A DNA stretch of 64,000 nucleotides, taken from Polyangium spumosum. GTDB lineage: Bacteria > Myxococcota_A > Polyangia > Polyangiales > Polyangiaceae. Positions 60,302 to 64,000 of the stretch are shown here, piece by piece (the stretch's first letter is position 1; every line of letters begins with the position of its first letter). Location: contig NZ_WJIE01000004.1 in assembly GCF_009649845.1 (NCBI RefSeq), positions 310,001 through 374,000 of the forward strand. Reading direction: 5' to 3'. The position numbers and the translations under genes were made by a program. The notes under the pieces are model-generated. The model ran no database searches. It saw only the letters and a program-made list of their open reading frames with translations, and was not told the origin of the DNA.

Positions 60302-60452
60302 TCGTTTCACCTCGAACGATCGCTTCGTCCCGCGTGAGGGTATCGATGTAGGCCGATCAAAAGCCGCGCGACAAGCGTCGAATCGTGTCGAAATGTGTAC
60401 GTTTCACGTGAGGCAGGAATAGTTCGCCGAGCGTGTTCGCGCGGCCCCTGCG

Positions 60453-61778
60453 TCACATCTGGGGTGCAGCGGCGACGTTCTCTTCGGCGCGGAAGTGCGC
60501 CTCGGCCTTCCTCGGATCGCAGAGCAGCAGCAGCGGGATCACCACGACCTGCACGACCGAGGCGATGAAGAAGGCGCGCTGGTAGCCGAACGTATCCGCC
60601 ATCCATCCGCCGTAGCGCGCGGTGAACGAGTAGCAGAGGTTCGTCATGGCCATGTACGCCGTGAACTGCGTCGCCCCGAGGGCCGGGTTCGAGAGCCGCA
60701 TGAAGAACTTGAGCGCCGACGCGCTGTAGGAGCAGATCGCGATCTGCAGCGTCGCCCCGTACACGACGAGCAGCGCGTACCGCGGCCAGAGATCGCTCAG
60801 CGACGCGAACGTCGCCATGACGACGCCGATCAGCGTCATGCTCATGGCCATCGTCTTTCGCGTGCCCATTCGATCGGCGAGCGCGCCGCCGACGAGCGCG
60901 CCCACGACCCCCGCGGGCGTGTCGATGACCGTGAGCAAGTAGAGCGCCTCCTCCGAGAGCGCGAGGTCCTTGCGGTAGAGGCGCGTCGTGAACGTGCCGA
61001 CGAGCGCGAAGCCCGCCGGCATGACGAAGCCGAGCAAGAACCCCGAGAGCGCCGGCCAGAAGCGCAACGTGCGGACGAGCTCGGGGACGTTCAGGCGCTT
61101 GCCTTCCTGCGCGAGGCGCGTGTCCTCGCCGCGAGGTCGCTCCCGCACGAGCAGCGGCACGAGCATGATCAGCCAGACCGGCAAGGTCATCGCGACGAAC
61201 GTCGCTTGCCATCCGACGTGCTTGGCGAGCACCGCGCCGGCGCCGCCGATCATCACGCCCACGACCTTGCCGGCCCACATGATGCTGTTGGCGCGCCCGG
61301 TCTCGTGCTCCGGCAAGATGTCCACCGCCAGGCCGTCGACCGCCACGTCCTGGAGCGCGGCAAACGTGTTGTGCAGGAAGAGCAGCACGTTCACGAGGCC
61401 GAGCCGCGCGGGATCCACGGCCGCGAGCGCGAGCAGCGGCACGCCCATCAAGATCTCGGCCAGCACGATGAACGGGCGCCGCCGGCCGAAGCGACCGCCG
61501 CGGTATCGATCGAGCAGCGGGCCGAAGAAGACCTTGAAGCTCCAGGGCAGGTAGGCGACCTGCATGACCGCGCCGAGCGCCTCGTTGCTGAGGCCGCGGT
61601 CGATCAAGAAGACACGATAACCACCCGCGAGGAAGCCCCACGGGATGCCCTGCGCGAGGTAGAGCAAGCCGAAGAAGACGAAGCGGAGCATCCGGCTCTC
61701 CACCAGCGTCGTGCCACGCGCCTTCGGTGGATCGGCCTCGCCGGGAGCCGCGTAGGGGTTCGGGGCCGGCTCGCTCAT
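60453..61778 (-). CDS. AmpG-like MFS transporter
   Basis: A 441-aa polytopic protein with about 12 transmembrane helices, family AmpG/PAT of the major facilitator superfamily. N-terminal landmarks are LYLAQGIPWGFL, MQVAYLPWSFKVFFGPLLDR and GRRRPFIVLAEILMGVPLLA; also HNTFAALQDVAVDGLAVDIL and, in the second half, GALADRMGTRKTMAM. AmpG carries GlcNAc-anhydromuramyl peptides from periplasm to cytoplasm in cell-wall recycling. Residues like LQDVAVDGLAV are typical, so substrate by homology is likely muropeptide, not proven. The start ATG at 61778 gives the usual cytoplasmic N-terminus. No recycling enzymes adjoin it. Confidence 0.9.
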   Translation of the reverse strand: MSEPAPNPYAAPGEADPPKARGTTLVESRMLRFVFFGLLYLAQGIPWGFLAGGYRVFLIDRGLSNEALGAVMQVAYLPWSFKVFFGPLLDRYRGGRFGRRRPFIVLAEILMGVPLLALAAVDPARLGLVNVLLFLHNTFAALQDVAVDGLAVDILPEHETGRANSIMWAGKVVGVMIGGAGAVLAKHVGWQATFVAMTLPVWLIMLVPLLVRERPRGEDTRLAQEGKRLNVPELVRTLRFWPALSGFLLGFVMPAGFALVGTFTTRLYRKDLALSEEALYLLTVIDTPAGVVGALVGGALADRMGTRKTMAMSMTLIGVVMATFASLSDLWPRYALLVVYGATLQIAICSYSASALKFFMRLSNPALGATQFTAYMAMTNLCYSFTARYGGWMADTFGYQRAFFIASVVQVVVIPLLLLCDPRKAEAHFRAEENVAAAPQM

Positions 61779-61788
61779 CGCGCCGAGG

Positions 61789-62343
61789 CTACCACGCCTG
61801 CTCGTCGCCCGAGGCGGCGCGGCGATCGCGCAGCCGCGGGAAGAGCGCCGCGCGGATCGCCGAGGCCGGCGCGTCGAAGAGCGCTTCGAGGCGCATGTAG
61901 ACCACCGCCGCGATCCGCCCCGCGGGAGGGCGGAGCGTGGCCCGCACGAACGCCACGTCGACCTCGATGCCCGCGTGCATCGACGCGTCCTTCGCGAGCT
62001 CGCCCGCCCGTTCGTCCGAGCACGAACGATCCCTCACCGCGCGGATCCGGATGCGCAGGCTCGCGCGGAGCAGGGCGTGATAACCGATCATCCAAGCGAT
62101 CCAGGCTTCGATCCCGCCGCCCGCGAGGGCCGAGCGGATCGCCTCGAGGCGCGCGTCGACGACGTCGAGCGGCAACGTGTCGAGCTCGCAGAGCGCGCCC
62201 GGGAACCGCTCGGCGAGGGCCTTGAACACGGCCTTCTCGGGGATCGGCTCGCCGCGATCACGCGCGCGCCGGAGCTCCGCGATCTCCGCGTATTTTCCTT
62301 CGAGGGCGACGAGCGCCTCGTGGCTCGGTCGCTCCGCCTTCAC
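61789..62343 (-). CDS. Uncharacterised 184-aa protein coupled to epmA
   Basis: I do not recognise this protein. It starts at a GTG (62343) that overlaps the epmA stop as GTGA, reading MKAERPSHEALVALEGKYAE. It is soluble and helical, with RRARDRGEPIPEKAVFKALAERFPGALCELDTLPLDVV (in two parts) near the N-terminus, WIAWMIGYHALLRASLRI in the middle and an Arg-rich C-terminus. No catalytic motif is visible. The frame continues upstream to 63048 only as a shadow of epmA. It lies 10 bp before ampG on the same strand. Coupling suggests an EpmA-related role, but the link is only positional. Confidence 0.75.
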   Translation of the reverse strand: MKAERPSHEALVALEGKYAEIAELRRARDRGEPIPEKAVFKALAERFPGALCELDTLPLDVVDARLEAIRSALAGGGIEAWIAWMIGYHALLRASLRIRIRAVRDRSCSDERAGELAKDASMHAGIEVDVAFVRATLRPPAGRIAAVVYMRLEALFDAPASAIRAALFPRLRDRRAASGDEQAW

Positions 62344-63662
62344 AACCACGTGTAGGGGAAGGCGGTGACGTCGCCGATCGCGCGCGCGCCGATGCCGAGC
62401 GCGACCAGCCGATCGACGCCGAGCGCGTTGCCGGCCGCGGGCGGCAACCCCTCCGCGAGCGCCGCGACGAACCGCTCGTCGATCGGATAGACGCTCTTGC
62501 CCTCGGCGCGCCGCTGGGCCTGATCTCGCTCGAAACGCGCGCGCTGCTCGACCGGATCCGTCAGCTCGCCGAAGCCGTTGCACACCTCCACGCTGCCCAC
62601 GTAGAGCTCGAAGCGCTCCGCGACACGTGGATCGTCCGGGCAGAGCCGCGCGAGCGAGGCGAACGGGGCGGGGAACCTCTCGACGAACACAGGCCGGCCG
62701 AGGCGCGCGAGCTTCGGCTCGACCTCCTCGACGAGCAGCCGGAAGAACCGATCCGCGTCCTCGCTCGCCATGGTGATCGCCTCGTCGTGGCTCGTGCCCG
62801 CGTACCGCGCGAACGCCTCGCCGACCTCGATCCGCTCGAACGGCGCCGCGAGATCCACGCGGGTCCCCTCGACCTCGATCACGCTCGACCCCGCGAGCTT
62901 CGTGACGACCGAACGCACGAGCTCCTCCGTGTCGCGAACGACCGCATCCATCGGGGCGAAGGCGCGGTACCACTCGAGCATGGTGAACTCGGGGTTGTGG
63001 CGGCTGCCGATCTCGCCGCGGCGATAACAACGCGCGAGCTGGAAACAACGGGGAACGCCGCCCACGAGCAGGCGCTTCATCTGGTACTCGGGCGACGTGA
63101 TGAGCCAGAGCGGGCGACCCTGAGGCGCTCCAGTCGACGCTCGGGGCTTCGGAGCGCCTTCGGCGTCCTGCGCCCCGAACCCCTCGATGCCAAACGCATC
63201 GAGGTGCAAATCGAGCCCGGGGCAGGGGACCATCGAGGGCGTCTCGACCTCGAGAAAACCCTGGCGCACGAAGAACGATCGCACCTCGGCGAGCGCCTCC
63301 GCCCGCGCCCGCAGCGCGCGCCCCACGCCACGAAGGACGAGCCGCTCGGTCTCGGTCTCGGGCTCCTCACTCGCCGCGCCTCGCGAGACGTTTGGCGTCT
63401 TCGGCCCGTGCCGCTCGATCACGCGGCCGCCTTCGAGCTTGCCTGCGGAGAACGACGCCTCGACGACCACGAGATCCGCGGGCGCGACCGTGCCCTCGGT
63501 GAGCGTGATCGTCACGCGCGCGAACGCGTCGGCGAGGATGACCTCGTCCCCCACGACCTCGAGGACCCGGCCCGCCACGCGGATCGACCCGGGCGCGCCC
63601 GCGAGCGTGTCGAGATCACTCGGAGCGAACGGCAACACCAGGGCTTCGTTCAACGTCGCCAC
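62340..63662 (-). CDS. epmA: EF-P lysine ligase (EpmA/GenX-like) with N-terminal OB-like domain
   Basis: A class II aminoacyl-tRNA-synthetase-like enzyme of about 440 aa. The catalytic core (from about residue 110) has motif 1 region FFVRQGFLEVETPSMVP, the SPEYQMKRLL and GEIGSRHNPEFTMLEWYRAF motif 2 region, and the motif 3 end ALGVDRLVALGIG. E. coli EpmA is 325 aa and lacks the tRNA anticodon-binding domain; here about 100 extra residues form a beta-rich OB-like domain (SIRVAGRVLEVVGDEVILAD). The enzyme should attach (R)-beta-lysine or lysine to EF-P. Without EpmB or EF-P nearby, target and amino acid are inferred. The GTG start at 63662 lacks a clear ribosome site. Confidence 0.82.
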   Translation of the reverse strand: MATLNEALVLPFAPSDLDTLAGAPGSIRVAGRVLEVVGDEVILADAFARVTITLTEGTVAPADLVVVEASFSAGKLEGGRVIERHGPKTPNVSRGAASEEPETETERLVLRGVGRALRARAEALAEVRSFFVRQGFLEVETPSMVPCPGLDLHLDAFGIEGFGAQDAEGAPKPRASTGAPQGRPLWLITSPEYQMKRLLVGGVPRCFQLARCYRRGEIGSRHNPEFTMLEWYRAFAPMDAVVRDTEELVRSVVTKLAGSSVIEVEGTRVDLAAPFERIEVGEAFARYAGTSHDEAITMASEDADRFFRLLVEEVEPKLARLGRPVFVERFPAPFASLARLCPDDPRVAERFELYVGSVEVCNGFGELTDPVEQRARFERDQAQRRAEGKSVYPIDERFVAALAEGLPPAAGNALGVDRLVALGIGARAIGDVTAFPYTWL

Positions 63663-63673
63663 GCGCGTGAGGC

Positions 63674-64000
63674 TCAGCCCCCGCCCGCGCCGCCCGCGCC
63701 ACCCGCGCCACCTTGTCCACCCGCGCCGCCTTGTCCACCCGCGCCACCTGCGCCGCCCGCGCCGCCACCACCACCGACGCCGCCCGTGAGCGCCCCGGGC
63801 GTGCACGCCGGATCGTCACTGCCCGTCGGCGGGCAGCAGATGTCCGAGTTGCCGAGCAGCTCGGTCTTCGACACGCACACGAGGCCGTCCTCGCAGTCCG
63901 TGCTGTTGTTGTCGATGCTGCAGGCCTGACCCACGCCCTGGTTCGAGCACGCGGCGAAGGCGAGGCCCGCGGCGAGCGCGACCAGGACGAACCCCGGGAA
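63674..64000 (-). CDS. Gly-rich lipoprotein (5' truncated at the window edge)
   Basis: The frame enters from the right edge with the end of a lipoprotein signal peptide (VLVALAAGLAFAACSNQG). It continues with a Cys-rich domain (DNNSTDCEDGLVCVSKTELL, then DICCPP) and ends in a long Gly/Ala-rich repeat (GGAGGAGGQGG) at a TGA at 63676-63674. The Cys pattern resembles the small disulfide-bonded domain found in myxobacterial lipoproteins near the lipidation site. The gene ends 11 bp before epmA on the same strand, so they may share a transcript. The first residues and start codon lie outside the window. Confidence 0.75.
   Translation of the reverse strand, partial: FPGFVLVALAAGLAFAACSNQGVGQACSIDNNSTDCEDGLVCVSKTELLGNSDICCPPTGSDDPACTPGALTGGVGGGGGAGGAGGAGGQGGAGGQGGAGGAGGAGGG

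Overview
The window is GC-rich, densely coded and full of TPR proteins, Ser/Thr kinases, lipoproteins with Gly/Pro/Thr-rich linkers and C-terminal sorting tails of the MYXO-CTERM kind. With the gliding-type gene cluster on the left, this points to a myxobacterium, most likely of the Polyangiales (Sorangium/Polyangium side). That placement is inferred from gene content; no rRNA is present. I saw no tRNA, rRNA, insertion sequence, prophage or CRISPR array.

Layout. 1-1.3 kb: the end of an unknown gene, a UPF0102 (YraN-like) protein and a Cys-rich lipoprotein. 1.9-24.4 kb: seven co-directional genes that look like a Glt/Nfs-type trans-envelope machine. They are a secreted TPR protein, a 1279-aa GltD-like TPR protein, a GltE-like TPR lipoprotein, a 90-aa GltF-like protein, a GltG-like protein (FHA, membrane segment, AgmX/PglI tail), a small TPR lipoprotein, and a 3755-aa GltI/AgmK-like cytoplasmic TPR protein. 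Strong hairpins divide the cluster. 24.6-31.2 kb: a kinase/cyclase-like/AAA/TPR signalling protein (minus strand), diverging from a translationally coupled pair of unknown genes. 31.2-35.1 kb: a minus-strand operon with overlapping genes (small secreted protein, matrixin-like protease, RNase D, LpxB). 35.3-41.3 kb: a calcium-repeat surface protein and an OmpA-family protein.

41.7-49.1 kb: a small lipoprotein, an IleRS with an unusual insert, a nucleotidyltransferase, a Sel1 lipoprotein, a TerB-like protein and an atypical kinase. 49.1-53.7 kb: an FKBP lipoprotein, a Pro/Thr-rich membrane protein, a transmembrane Ser/Thr kinase and a small membrane protein. 53.9-57.3 kb: fabH, nadC, birA and queE, tightly packed. 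57.4-60.3 kb: a protein-arginine deiminase lipoprotein coupled to a HEAT-like protein. 60.4-64 kb: an AmpG-like transporter, a small unknown gene coupled to an EpmA (EF-P lysine ligase) homologue, and a truncated lipoprotein.

Most notable are the Glt-type cluster with its giant TPR protein, the bacterial deiminase that keeps the animal-type catalytic residues, the IleRS insertion, an uncharacterised gene pair, and a mosaic family of palindromic intergenic repeats. Three copies of the repeat lie between genes, and a fourth, diverged copy forms the 3' end of nadC.
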